Below are positions 1 through 5,244 of a stretch of 5,244 bases of DNA, in pieces (within the stretch, counting starts at the first letter, position 1; each line of letters starts with the position of its first letter). Source of the stretch: an uncultured Parasphingopyxis sp. (GTDB lineage Bacteria; Pseudomonadota; Alphaproteobacteria; Sphingomonadales; Sphingomonadaceae); contig CAJQMX010000057.1 of assembly GCA_905479515.1 (NCBI GenBank), positions 1-5,244 on the forward strand, read 5' to 3'. The notes under the pieces are model-generated. The model was not told where the DNA came from and did no database searches. It saw only the letters and a program-made list of their open reading frames with translations. The position numbers were made by a program, and so were the translations under genes.

Positions 1-909
1 GAATATGGGCGCGCATGCAATCCGCATGACAGCCTGCGAATCTGCGGCGGGTCTTCGGGCGGCTCTGCGGCGGCGGTCTCGGCCGGGCTGGTAGATTTTG
101 CTCTCGGTACAGATACATCGGGCTCGATCCGCGTGCCAGCCGCCTTTTGCGGTACATTTGGTTACAAACCGAGCGCCGGTGTTTTCAGCAACCAAGGTGT
201 GCAGCCCCTTTCGCCAACCTATGACAGGCCCGGTATTTTCGCGCGCGACGCATCTACGCTCTCGCGCGTCGCGCACGCTTTGGCCCTGCCCGGTACGCTG
301 GATTCAACAGATATCATGCCAAACAAGATTGCTATGCTTGGCGGGCCATTCGTTGCCGGTCTGGACCCCGCAGTCGAAGAGTCAGTCTGCGGATTTTCTG
401 ATAGTTTGGTTGCGCGTACAGGCATTGAAGTTCCCGGCGTTCAGGCGGCCCGGGCGGCGACCTATATTCTGGTCGCGGATGAAGCAGCCCAGATACATGG
501 CGGGAACCTGCGTTCGCATCCGGAGCGTTTCGACCCCGAGACACGGCACCGTCTGGCCGCCGCCTCGTTGATCAAACCAGAATGGTGTAATGCAGCGAGA
601 AAAATTCAGGCCGATTTTGCATGGCGTTTCGAATGCCTGTTCGAGGACTTTGATATCCTTTTGGCACCGTGCGTAAACATGATTGCCCCCTTCGCCGAAG
701 ACATAGAAAAGCCGCGCGCAATCGGTCAGCCGCCGCTTCGTGCCTCGTTGGGCCTGCTGACGCAGCCCATATCTCTGATCGGCGCGCCGGTCGTGGCTAT
801 CCCGCTCTCAACCCCAATCGGGCTTCCCACTGCAATCCAGCTGATAGGGCGCATCGGCAGTGACGCCATGCTGCTCAATTTTGCCAAGGAACTCGGCAGC
901 CAGATATGA
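1..909 (+). CDS. Amidase-signature family hydrolase, AtzE-like (5' end outside window)
   Basis: Reading frame 1 is open from the first base to the TGA at 907-909 and gives 302 visible residues. The amidase signature is near the visible N-terminus: a GGSSGGSAAA loop at residues 16-25 and GTDTSGSIRVPA at residues 36-47. By family alignment, Ser42 (codon 124-126) is the acyl nucleophile and Ser18 is the cis-serine of the Ser-cisSer-Lys triad; the lysine lies upstream of the window. Family members run to about 450-470 residues, so roughly 150 are missing. The later part (FDPETRHRL near 178-186, a DILLAP stretch, then IGAPVVAIPLS and the LPTAIQLIG block) resembles AtzE-type amidases such as 1-carboxybiuret hydrolase more than GatA. 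The enzyme should hydrolyse an amide or urea-like bond in the cytoplasm, but the substrate cannot be read from the sequence. It converges on the meta-pathway operon with a 32-bp gap. The family is certain; the AtzE assignment is moderate. Confidence 0.9.
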   Translation, partial: EYGRACNPHDSLRICGGSSGGSAAAVSAGLVDFALGTDTSGSIRVPAAFCGTFGYKPSAGVFSNQGVQPLSPTYDRPGIFARDASTLSRVAHALALPGTLDSTDIMPNKIAMLGGPFVAGLDPAVEESVCGFSDSLVARTGIEVPGVQAARAATYILVADEAAQIHGGNLRSHPERFDPETRHRLAAASLIKPEWCNAARKIQADFAWRFECLFEDFDILLAPCVNMIAPFAEDIEKPRAIGQPPLRASLGLLTQPISLIGAPVVAIPLSTPIGLPTAIQLIGRIGSDAMLLNFAKELGSQI

Positions 910-941
910 GGTGCGATCTAGCCCGCTCTCCAGCTGGCCGG

Positions 942-1967
942 TCAGGCTTGCCCCGCCAAGTCCAACGCAACATCGACAATCATGTCTTCCTGTCCTCCCA
1001 CCATCTTGCGGCGGCCAAGCTCGACAAGAATAGTCCGTGTATCGATGCCATATTCCTCGCCAGCCTTTTCGGCGTGGCGGAGAAAGCTTGAATATACACC
1101 GGCATAGCCAAGCGTCAGCGTTTCGCGATCAACCCGGACCGGGCGATCCTGAAGCGGACGCACAAGTTCCTCGGCAGCGTCCATAAGCGCGAAAAGATCG
1201 GTGCCATGGTTCCAGCCCTCAACATCCGCAGCAGCGATGAAGACTTCAAGCGGTGCATTGCCGGCCCCTGCCCCCATGCCGGCCAAACTCGCATCAACCC
1301 GCATCGCACCATTCTTCACCGCGACAATGCTGTTCGCGACGCCGAGCGAGAGATTGTGATGGGCATGCACCCCGCGCTGCGTCTCGGGTTTCAGCACCCG
1401 GTCATAGGCCTGCACACGCGCTGCATATTGATCCATCGTCATCGCGCCGCCGCTATCGGTGACATAAACACAATGCGCGCCATAGCTTTCCATGAGGACG
1501 GCCTGCTGCGCCAATGCGTCCGGCTCTGACATATGGCTCATCATCAGGAAGCCTGACACGTCCATGCCCAGATTGCGGGCCGCTTCGATATGCTGTTTCG
1601 ATACATCGGCTTCGGTACAATGGGTGGCGATCCGCACGGAGCGCACGCCCAGATCATAGGCACGTTTGAGGTCGTGCACCGTACCAATGCCGGGCAGCAG
1701 CAGCGTGGTGAGGACGCTATGTTCGAGCACCTCGGCTACCGCGCCGATCCAATCCCAATCGGTATGCGCGCCGAAACCATAGTTGAAGCTGGAGCCCTGC
1801 AAGCCGTCGCCATGCGCCACCTCTATGGCATCAACTTTCGCCAGGTCGAGCGCCCTGGCGATCGCCTTCACATGATCAAGACCATATTGGTGACGGATCG
1901 CATGCATGCCATCACGCAGCGTCACATCCTGGATATAGAGTTTGTCCGTCGTCGGATCGAAGGTCAT
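942..1967 (-). CDS. dmpG: 4-hydroxy-2-oxovalerate aldolase
   Basis: This class II, divalent-metal-dependent pyruvate aldolase splits 4-hydroxy-2-oxovalerate into pyruvate and acetaldehyde, the penultimate step of meta-cleavage degradation. The 341 residues match the usual DmpG/BphI/MhpE length. The DRE-TIM metallolyase motif [10 protein letters not shown] is at residues 14-23, with Arg18, Asp19 and His22 as the expected catalytic and metal residues. The metal-binding HAH is at residues 201-203, followed by the [15 protein letters not shown] block at 227-241. The C-terminal region (about 286-341, [14 protein letters not shown] onward) matches the communication domain that contacts the acylating dehydrogenase. 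The start is the ATG at 1967-1965: it overlaps the upstream stop as ATGA, has an AAGGAG seven bases before it, and gives the family N-terminus. The frame stays open a further 312 bases upstream, but that part lies inside the dehydrogenase gene and is not coding. It is the last gene of the operon. Equivalent symbols are mhpE, bphI and xylK. Confidence 0.96.
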   Translation of the reverse strand: MTFDPTTDKLYIQDVTLRDGMHAIRHQYGLDHVKAIARALDLAKVDAIEVAHGDGLQGSSFNYGFGAHTDWDWIGAVAEVLEHSVLTTLLLPGIGTVHDLKRAYDLGVRSVRIATHCTEADVSKQHIEAARNLGMDVSGFLMMSHMSEPDALAQQAVLMESYGAHCVYVTDSGGAMTMDQYAARVQAYDRVLKPETQRGVHAHHNLSLGVANSIVAVKNGAMRVDASLAGMGAGAGNAPLEVFIAAADVEGWNHGTDLFALMDAAEELVRPLQDRPVRVDRETLTLGYAGVYSSFLRHAEKAGEEYGIDTRTILVELGRRKMVGGQEDMIVDVALDLAGQA

Positions 1968-2917
1968 GCCGCCACTCCTTCGTGCATTCTTGCTGCGACC
2001 TTCTCTGCGGTTTTGAGAGCCGCCGAGGTCATGATGTCGAGATTGCCCGCATAGGCCGGCAGATAGTGCGCAGCCCCCTCCACTTCGAGGAATATCGTGA
2101 CCTTGAGCCCGGTAAATTCCCCTCCCATTTCCGGAATGCGCAACGGACGGTTCGAACCGATATGTTCGAATTGCACCTTCTGTTTCAGCCGATAGCCCGG
2201 CACATATTTCTGCACTTCGGCCACCATATCCTCGATAGACTGTTCGATTTCTGCCTGATCGCCTTCTTCGGAAAGGCAATAGACCGTGTCGCGCATGATC
2301 AGCGGTGGTTCGGCAGGATTAAGGATGATGATCGCCTTGCCGCGCTCCGCGCCGCCCACATCGACGATGGCCTGACTCGTGGTTTCAGTGAACTCGTCGA
2401 TATTGGCCCGTGTGCCTGGCCCAGCTGACTTCGATGCGATCGAAGCGACGATCTCTCCATAGCGCACCTTCGCCACGCGATTGACCGCCGCCACCATAGG
2501 TATCGTCGCCTGTCCGCCGCAGGTCACCATGTTGACATTGGCCTCGTCCAGATTGGCATCCCCATTGACCGGCGGGATGGTGTAGGGGCCAATCGCGGCC
2601 GGCGTCAGATCGATAACCCGCTTTCCCTTGGCCCGCAGAACTTCGTCATGATGTTTGTGTGCGCCTGCAGAAGTGGCATCGAAAACGATCTCGATATCCG
2701 CAAATTCCGGCATGGCCAGTAACCCGTCAATGCCGTCCGCAGTGGTCGCCACACCCATTTTTGCAGCCCTTTTCAGGCCGTCAGAATCCGGATCTATGCC
2801 AACGAATACGCTCATCTCGAGCACATCAGACAGACGCATCACCTTGATCATCAAATCAGTGCCGATATTGCCCGATCCGATGATCGCGACTTTGGTTTTT
2901 TTACACATTGCCGTCAT
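1964..2917 (-). CDS. dmpF: Acetaldehyde dehydrogenase (acylating)
   Basis: The enzyme oxidises acetaldehyde with NAD+ and CoA to acetyl-CoA, the last step of the meta-cleavage lower pathway. In the DmpFG/BphIJ family it is bound to the aldolase and receives acetaldehyde through a tunnel. The product has 317 residues, normal for DmpF/MhpF/BphJ. The Rossmann loop GSGNIG is at residues 14-19, [11 protein letters not shown] at 102-112, and the catalytic Cys133 sits in [34 protein letters not shown] (162-180) and the C-terminal [20 protein letters not shown] (278-297) are near-invariant in the family. No key residue is missing. The start ATG at 2917-2915 overlaps the hydratase stop as ATGA. A second ATG at 2908-2906 (residue 4) would also fit the family N-terminus, and the only purine-rich motif, GAGG, lies ten bases before that second ATG, so the exact start is open. 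Its stop overlaps the aldolase start. Confidence 0.96.
   Translation of the reverse strand: MTAMCKKTKVAIIGSGNIGTDLMIKVMRLSDVLEMSVFVGIDPDSDGLKRAAKMGVATTADGIDGLLAMPEFADIEIVFDATSAGAHKHHDEVLRAKGKRVIDLTPAAIGPYTIPPVNGDANLDEANVNMVTCGGQATIPMVAAVNRVAKVRYGEIVASIASKSAGPGTRANIDEFTETTSQAIVDVGGAERGKAIIILNPAEPPLIMRDTVYCLSEEGDQAEIEQSIEDMVAEVQKYVPGYRLKQKVQFEHIGSNRPLRIPEMGGEFTGLKVTIFLEVEGAAHYLPAYAGNLDIMTSAALKTAEKVAARMHEGVAA
1975..1980 (-). promoter_or_regulatory. Shine-Dalgarno site for the aldolase
   Basis: The minus strand reads AAGGAG here, seven bases before the ATG at 1967-1965. It lies inside the 3' end of the acetaldehyde dehydrogenase gene. It fixes the aldolase start and suggests that ribosomes initiate efficiently on their own as well as by coupling through the ATGA overlap. 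Confidence 0.85.
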
Positions 2918-3693
2918 GCCTCATAGCTAAAGGATACCGAACCGAGCCCGCCGATCGTCGCTTTCACTTCATCGCCGGGTGAAAGCGTGACCATTGGTCC
3001 CAAGGCGCCGGTGAGAAGGATGTCCCCCGCCCGCAGCGGCTCACCGCGTTCCGCAAGCGTATTGGCCAGCCATGTCGCTGCATTGAGAGGATGGCCAAGG
3101 CAGGCAGCGCCCGCTCCGAGCGACTGGACTTCGCCATTCACTTCCAGCGCCATCCCGCAGGTCCAGAGGTCCAGCCCCGGCAGGGCTTTGCGCTCGCTGC
3201 CGAGCACGAACATGGAGGAAGACCCGTTATCGGCAACGGTATCCGCAAAGGTGATTTTCCAGTCGGCAATCCGGCTGTCGACAATCTCTATCGCGGCCAT
3301 GACCTCCGCTACGCAATCGGCCATTTCATCCTGGTTGATTTCCCGCAAAGGCAGGTCCTTGCCGAGAATGAGAGCGATTTCGGCCTCGGCCTTGGGCTGA
3401 ATGCTTCGCGACTGTTCGAGCACACCGCCATCGGCGATTTCCATATCATCAAACAGCACACCAAAATCCGGTTGCCCCACGCCGAGCTGCGCCTGCACGG
3501 ATTTTGCCGTCAGCCCGATTTTGCGGCCAACGACCCGCCGCCCCTGCTCTTCCCAATATTTGGTGTTGATCGACTGGATCGCATAGGCGCCATCAACATC
3601 TGTGGGGTCCAGCGTATCGCGCATTGGCGGGATCGTTTTGCCGGAATATGCATCGCGCAGTTTCCGGGCAGCCAATTCATGAGTCTCTGTCAT
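2914..3693 (-). CDS. mhpD: 2-oxopent-4-enoate (2-hydroxypenta-2,4-dienoate) hydratase
   Basis: The enzyme adds water to 2-hydroxypenta-2,4-dienoate to give 4-hydroxy-2-oxovalerate, the substrate of the aldolase two genes downstream. The 259-residue protein aligns with MhpD from its first residues. [11 protein letters not shown] is at 52-62 (Lys58), QPDFG at 74-78 (Asp76), the metal-binding ExE at Glu103 and Glu105 in [10 protein letters not shown], Glu136 in the EIVDSR block, and DTVADN at 151-156. [14 protein letters not shown] and [12 protein letters not shown] follow in the C-terminal half. [11 protein letters not shown] and LTGALGPM favour hydratase over the related 4-oxalocrotonate decarboxylase. 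Three in-frame starts exist: GTG at 3723, ATG at 3705 and ATG at 3693. I chose 3693 because it matches the MhpD N-terminus and has GGAG six bases upstream. The ATG at 3705, with AGGAG eight bases upstream, is a real alternative that adds four residues. It is the first gene of the operon. The dmpE symbol is equivalent. Confidence 0.95.
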   Translation of the reverse strand: MTETHELAARKLRDAYSGKTIPPMRDTLDPTDVDGAYAIQSINTKYWEEQGRRVVGRKIGLTAKSVQAQLGVGQPDFGVLFDDMEIADGGVLEQSRSIQPKAEAEIALILGKDLPLREINQDEMADCVAEVMAAIEIVDSRIADWKITFADTVADNGSSSMFVLGSERKALPGLDLWTCGMALEVNGEVQSLGAGAACLGHPLNAATWLANTLAERGEPLRAGDILLTGALGPMVTLSPGDEVKATIGGLGSVSFSYEA

Positions 3694-3705
3694 GTCTCTC
3701 TCCAT

Positions 3706-3770
3706 TTGCGATTCTCCTATCACGCTCCCTGACTTGCAGCGACACGGCCAAACACGCTATCTCTCATATT
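3706..3770. promoter_or_regulatory. Divergent promoter and operator region between the hydratase operon and the IclR gene
   Basis: This short region must hold the control signals of two divergent units. CACGCT occurs twice in the same orientation (3721-3726 and 3753-3758), 32 bases apart or about three helical turns, and both copies continue as CACGCTNNCT. An imperfect inverted repeat, GCGAT (3708-3712) and ATCACGC (3719-3725), overlaps the hydratase ribosome binding site. On the plus strand TTGCAG (3734-3739) followed 17 bases later by CTATCT (3757-3762) is a weak promoter candidate for the IclR gene. I see no convincing consensus promoter on the minus strand. The promoter role is inferred from gene layout, and autoregulation plus control of the operon by the IclR protein is inferred from MhpR-type systems. 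Confidence 0.6.
3714..3718 (-). promoter_or_regulatory. AGGAG ribosome binding site at the hydratase start
   Basis: The minus strand reads AGGAG, eight bases before the ATG at 3705-3703. A second GGAG at 3703-3700 lies six bases before the ATG at 3693-3691. The two signals compete and leave a four-residue uncertainty in the hydratase start; they also show that the far upstream GTG at 3723 is not needed. Confidence 0.6.
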
Positions 3771-4535
3771 GTGAAAACTAAAAAAGATACCAACAAGTCG
3801 GTCACAAAAGCATTCCGGCTGCTTTCGCTGATCGTTGCCGACGGCGGCAGGGATAGCCTGACAGAAATCGCGGCGTCGCAAGCCATTCCGCTTCCCACTG
3901 CGCATCGCCTTGCCGAGACATTGGTCCAGCAGGGTTATCTCGTGCGAAGCCGGCGCGGGCATTATCATGCGGGGCCCGAACTGCGCCGCCTTGGCGCAAA
4001 TCTGTCGATTGCGGATGTGGCATCCGGCATTGCCCGCCCCCTGCTTGCGAAACTGGCGAGGAAATATGAGTGCACGGCCCATCTCGGCGTTCTGGAAAGC
4101 GGGATGGTCACCTATCTCGTAAAAGAAGGGTGTGCGAAAACAGAGCTTTTCACGCGCGAGGAAATGCAGCTGGAAGCCTATTGCTCCGCTATCGGCAAGA
4201 TCCTGCTAGCGGCAGAGCCAGAACAAGAGCTTGAAGCCTATCTGGACAACGGCCCATTTGTGAGCCTGACCGCCAACACCCTTGTTTCACCCGATATATT
4301 GCGCGCCGAGATCGTTTCCGTCCGCGGCAACGGATATGCACTCGACAAGCGTGAGGTCAGCGAAGATCTGTTCTGTATTGCAGTGCCATTGATCAATTGT
4401 GACGGGGAAACTTTCGCGGCGATTTCGCTGTCTTTCCACCAGGTGGAAATAACCCCGCAAAAGATCGATCGCTATGTTCCGGTACTGAACGATACAGCAT
4501 CCATTATCGCCCAAAAACTCGCCGGCCACCTGTAG
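3771..4535 (+). CDS. IclR-family transcriptional regulator (MhpR-like position)
   Basis: This is a cytoplasmic DNA-binding regulator that probably senses an aromatic compound or pathway intermediate. With a GTG start at 3771 it has 254 residues, typical for IclR proteins. Residues 10-75 form the N-terminal winged helix-turn-helix: SVTKAFRLLSLI, then LTEIAASQAIPLPTAHRLAETL as the HTH, then the wing QQGYLVRSRRGHYHAGPELRRLG. Residues 85-250 form the effector-binding domain, with IARPLLAKLARKYECTAHLG near 87-106, the AIGKILLA block near 140-147, and the region up to IAVPLINCDGETFAAISLS near 203-221. The frame stays open upstream to 3624, but that part overlaps the hydratase gene and has no IclR similarity, and no in-frame ATG, GTG or TTG occurs between the hydratase and 3771. 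No Shine-Dalgarno motif precedes the GTG. It is transcribed away from the hydratase operon, as mhpR is from the mhp genes. The ligand and whether it activates or represses are unknown. Confidence 0.92.
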   Translation: MKTKKDTNKSVTKAFRLLSLIVADGGRDSLTEIAASQAIPLPTAHRLAETLVQQGYLVRSRRGHYHAGPELRRLGANLSIADVASGIARPLLAKLARKYECTAHLGVLESGMVTYLVKEGCAKTELFTREEMQLEAYCSAIGKILLAAEPEQELEAYLDNGPFVSLTANTLVSPDILRAEIVSVRGNGYALDKREVSEDLFCIAVPLINCDGETFAAISLSFHQVEITPQKIDRYVPVLNDTASIIAQKLAGHL

Positions 4536-4648
4536 CGCAAACAATCATGCGCCATTCTCCTTGACGCCGCCCCCCCAATTCGGTGATGGCTTGCGCGCCC
4601 GGAATTTCGGTCCATCGATTTCCGGTATAGCCAAGGAGATGCCCTGTA
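4536..4648 (+). promoter_or_regulatory. Spacer and leader upstream of the class III alcohol dehydrogenase
   Basis: This 113-base spacer holds no gene of its own. A short hairpin, GCGCA (4535-4539) with TGCGC (4548-4552), begins at the last base of the IclR stop codon but has no following T-run, so it is a poor terminator. TTGACG at 4561-4566 is a possible -35 element without a good -10 at the right spacing. A run of seven C lies at 4570-4576. A perfect 6-base inverted repeat, CCGGAA (4599-4604) and TTCCGG (4620-4625), has arm centres 21 bases apart and may be an operator. The promoter role is inferred from position. Confidence 0.45.
4633..4638 (+). promoter_or_regulatory. Shine-Dalgarno site for the alcohol dehydrogenase
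   Basis: AAGGAG lies ten bases before the ATG at 4649 and supports that start. Another ATG, at 4639 in a different frame, directly abuts the motif and is too close to use it. Confidence 0.75.
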
Positions 4649-5244
4649 ATGAAAACCCGTGCTGCCGTAGCGTTTGAAGCAAAGAAGCCGCTTGAGATTG
4701 TCGAGTTGGATCTTGAAGGCCCCAAGGCTGGCGAGGTGCTGGTTGAGATCATGGCGACGGGCATCTGCCACACCGATGCCTATACGCTGGACGGGCTGGA
4801 CAGCGAGGGGCTGTTTCCTTCCGTGCTCGGCCATGAAGGCGCAGGCATTGTCCGTGAAGTCGGCGCAGGCGTCACCTCAGTCGCGCCCGGCGATCATGTA
4901 ATCCCGCTCTACACGCCCGAATGCCGCCAGTGTAAAAGCTGCCTTTCCGGCAAGACAAACCTGTGCACGGCGATCCGCGCGACGCAGGGCCAGGGCCTTA
5001 TGCCCGATGGCACCAGCCGGTTCAGCTATAAGGGTGAGACGATCTTCCATTATATGGGCTGTTCGACATTCTCGAACTTCACCGTGCTGCCCGAAATCGC
5101 CGTGGCGAAGATCCGCGAGGACGCGCCGTTTGAATCGAGCTGCTATATCGGCTGCGGTGTGACAACGGGTGTCGGCGCGGTGACCAACACGGCCAAGGTT
5201 CAGGTCGGCGACAATGTCGTCGTGTTCGGCCTCGGCGGCATCGG
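4649..5244 (+). CDS. frmA: S-(hydroxymethyl)glutathione dehydrogenase / class III alcohol dehydrogenase (3' end outside window)
   Basis: This zinc-dependent NAD+ enzyme oxidises S-(hydroxymethyl)glutathione, the adduct of formaldehyde and glutathione, to S-formylglutathione; it also oxidises long-chain alcohols and reduces S-nitrosoglutathione. The first 198 residues of about 370 are visible. The catalytic zinc ligands are Cys40 in [12 protein letters not shown], His62 in GHEGAG and Cys169 in YIGCGVTTG. The structural zinc ligands are Cys92, Cys95, Cys98 and Cys106 in [16 protein letters not shown]. Arg110, in [17 protein letters not shown], corresponds to the arginine that class III enzymes use to bind the glutathione carboxylate (Arg115 in human ADH5), which sets them apart from ordinary ethanol dehydrogenases. 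The sequence stops in the GLGGIG nucleotide-binding loop. The start ATG at 4649 has AAGGAG ten bases upstream and gives the family N-terminus. It has its own leader and is probably a separate unit from the IclR gene; a formylglutathione hydrolase gene often follows, but that lies outside the window. Confidence 0.95.
   Translation, partial: MKTRAAVAFEAKKPLEIVELDLEGPKAGEVLVEIMATGICHTDAYTLDGLDSEGLFPSVLGHEGAGIVREVGAGVTSVAPGDHVIPLYTPECRQCKSCLSGKTNLCTAIRATQGQGLMPDGTSRFSYKGETIFHYMGCSTFSNFTVLPEIAVAKIREDAPFESSCYIGCGVTTGVGAVTNTAKVQVGDNVVVFGLGGI

Noticed and set aside
98..571. 157-residue frame inside the amidase gene
   Set aside because: It overlaps the conserved amidase signature in another frame, is arginine-, proline- and serine-rich and matches nothing I know.
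910..948. Possible bidirectional terminator between the convergent amidase and aldolase ends
   Set aside because: An imperfect hairpin with a CCGG loop can be drawn at 932-948, but it has a bulge, overlaps the aldolase stop codon and has no T-run on either strand.
1968..2279. Upstream in-frame extension of the aldolase by 104 residues
   Set aside because: It lies wholly inside the acetaldehyde dehydrogenase gene, has arginine- and glycine-rich shadow composition and no aldolase similarity. The ATGA overlap and AAGGAG support the start at 1967.
3091..3732. 213-residue open frame on the plus strand opposite the hydratase
   Set aside because: It is a shadow of the well-conserved hydratase gene, common in GC-rich DNA, with no recognisable domain.
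3624..3770. Upstream in-frame extension of the IclR gene, starting at a TTG
   Set aside because: Most of it is antisense to the hydratase N-terminus. It has no similarity to IclR proteins and would make the protein about 50 residues too long.
4535..4552. Hairpin at the end of the IclR gene as an intrinsic terminator
   Set aside because: The stem is only five base pairs with an eight-base loop, and the following bases are not T-rich.
4570..4576. Run of seven C as a phase-variable tract
   Set aside because: It is short, lies outside any gene and has no evident link to promoter spacing; runs of this length occur by chance in GC-rich DNA.

Overview
The window reads as ordinary chromosomal or plasmid DNA of a GC-rich alphaproteobacterium. 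A sphingomonad (Sphingobium, Novosphingobium or Sphingopyxis type) is my best guess, from protein style, codon use and the pairing of a meta-cleavage lower pathway with a glutathione-dependent class III alcohol dehydrogenase. This taxonomic call is inference. I see no mobile elements, RNA genes, CRISPR arrays or long repeats.

Layout from left to right. Positions 1-909 (+) hold the C-terminal two thirds of an amidase-signature hydrolase that resembles the AtzE branch; its start lies outside the window. After a 32-bp convergent gap comes a tight minus-strand operon, transcribed from about 3.7 kb down to 942. Its genes are 2-oxopent-4-enoate (2-hydroxypenta-2,4-dienoate) hydratase, acylating acetaldehyde dehydrogenase and 4-hydroxy-2-oxovalerate aldolase, joined by two 4-bp ATGA overlaps. 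A short divergent promoter region (about 3694-3770) separates it from an IclR-family regulator at 3771-4535 (+). After a 113-bp spacer the window ends inside a class III alcohol dehydrogenase / S-(hydroxymethyl)glutathione dehydrogenase gene (from 4649, +).

Together the three operon genes form the complete final part of the catechol or phenylpropanoid meta-cleavage route. 2-Hydroxypenta-2,4-dienoate is hydrated to 4-hydroxy-2-oxovalerate. The aldolase splits this to pyruvate and acetaldehyde, and the dehydrogenase converts the acetaldehyde to acetyl-CoA. The last two enzymes normally form a channelling complex. The gene order and the divergent IclR gene match the mhpR / mhpDFE arrangement of Escherichia coli, but no ring-cleavage dioxygenase or ring-fission hydrolase is visible here. 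The amidase may supply or modify a nitrogen-containing substrate, or may be unrelated.

I did not find a clearly undescribed system. The points worth a second look are regulatory: a possibly leaderless GTG start for the IclR gene, repeat elements in the two promoter regions, a tiny cysteine-rich frame overlapping the alcohol dehydrogenase start, and the amidase next to a meta-pathway module.
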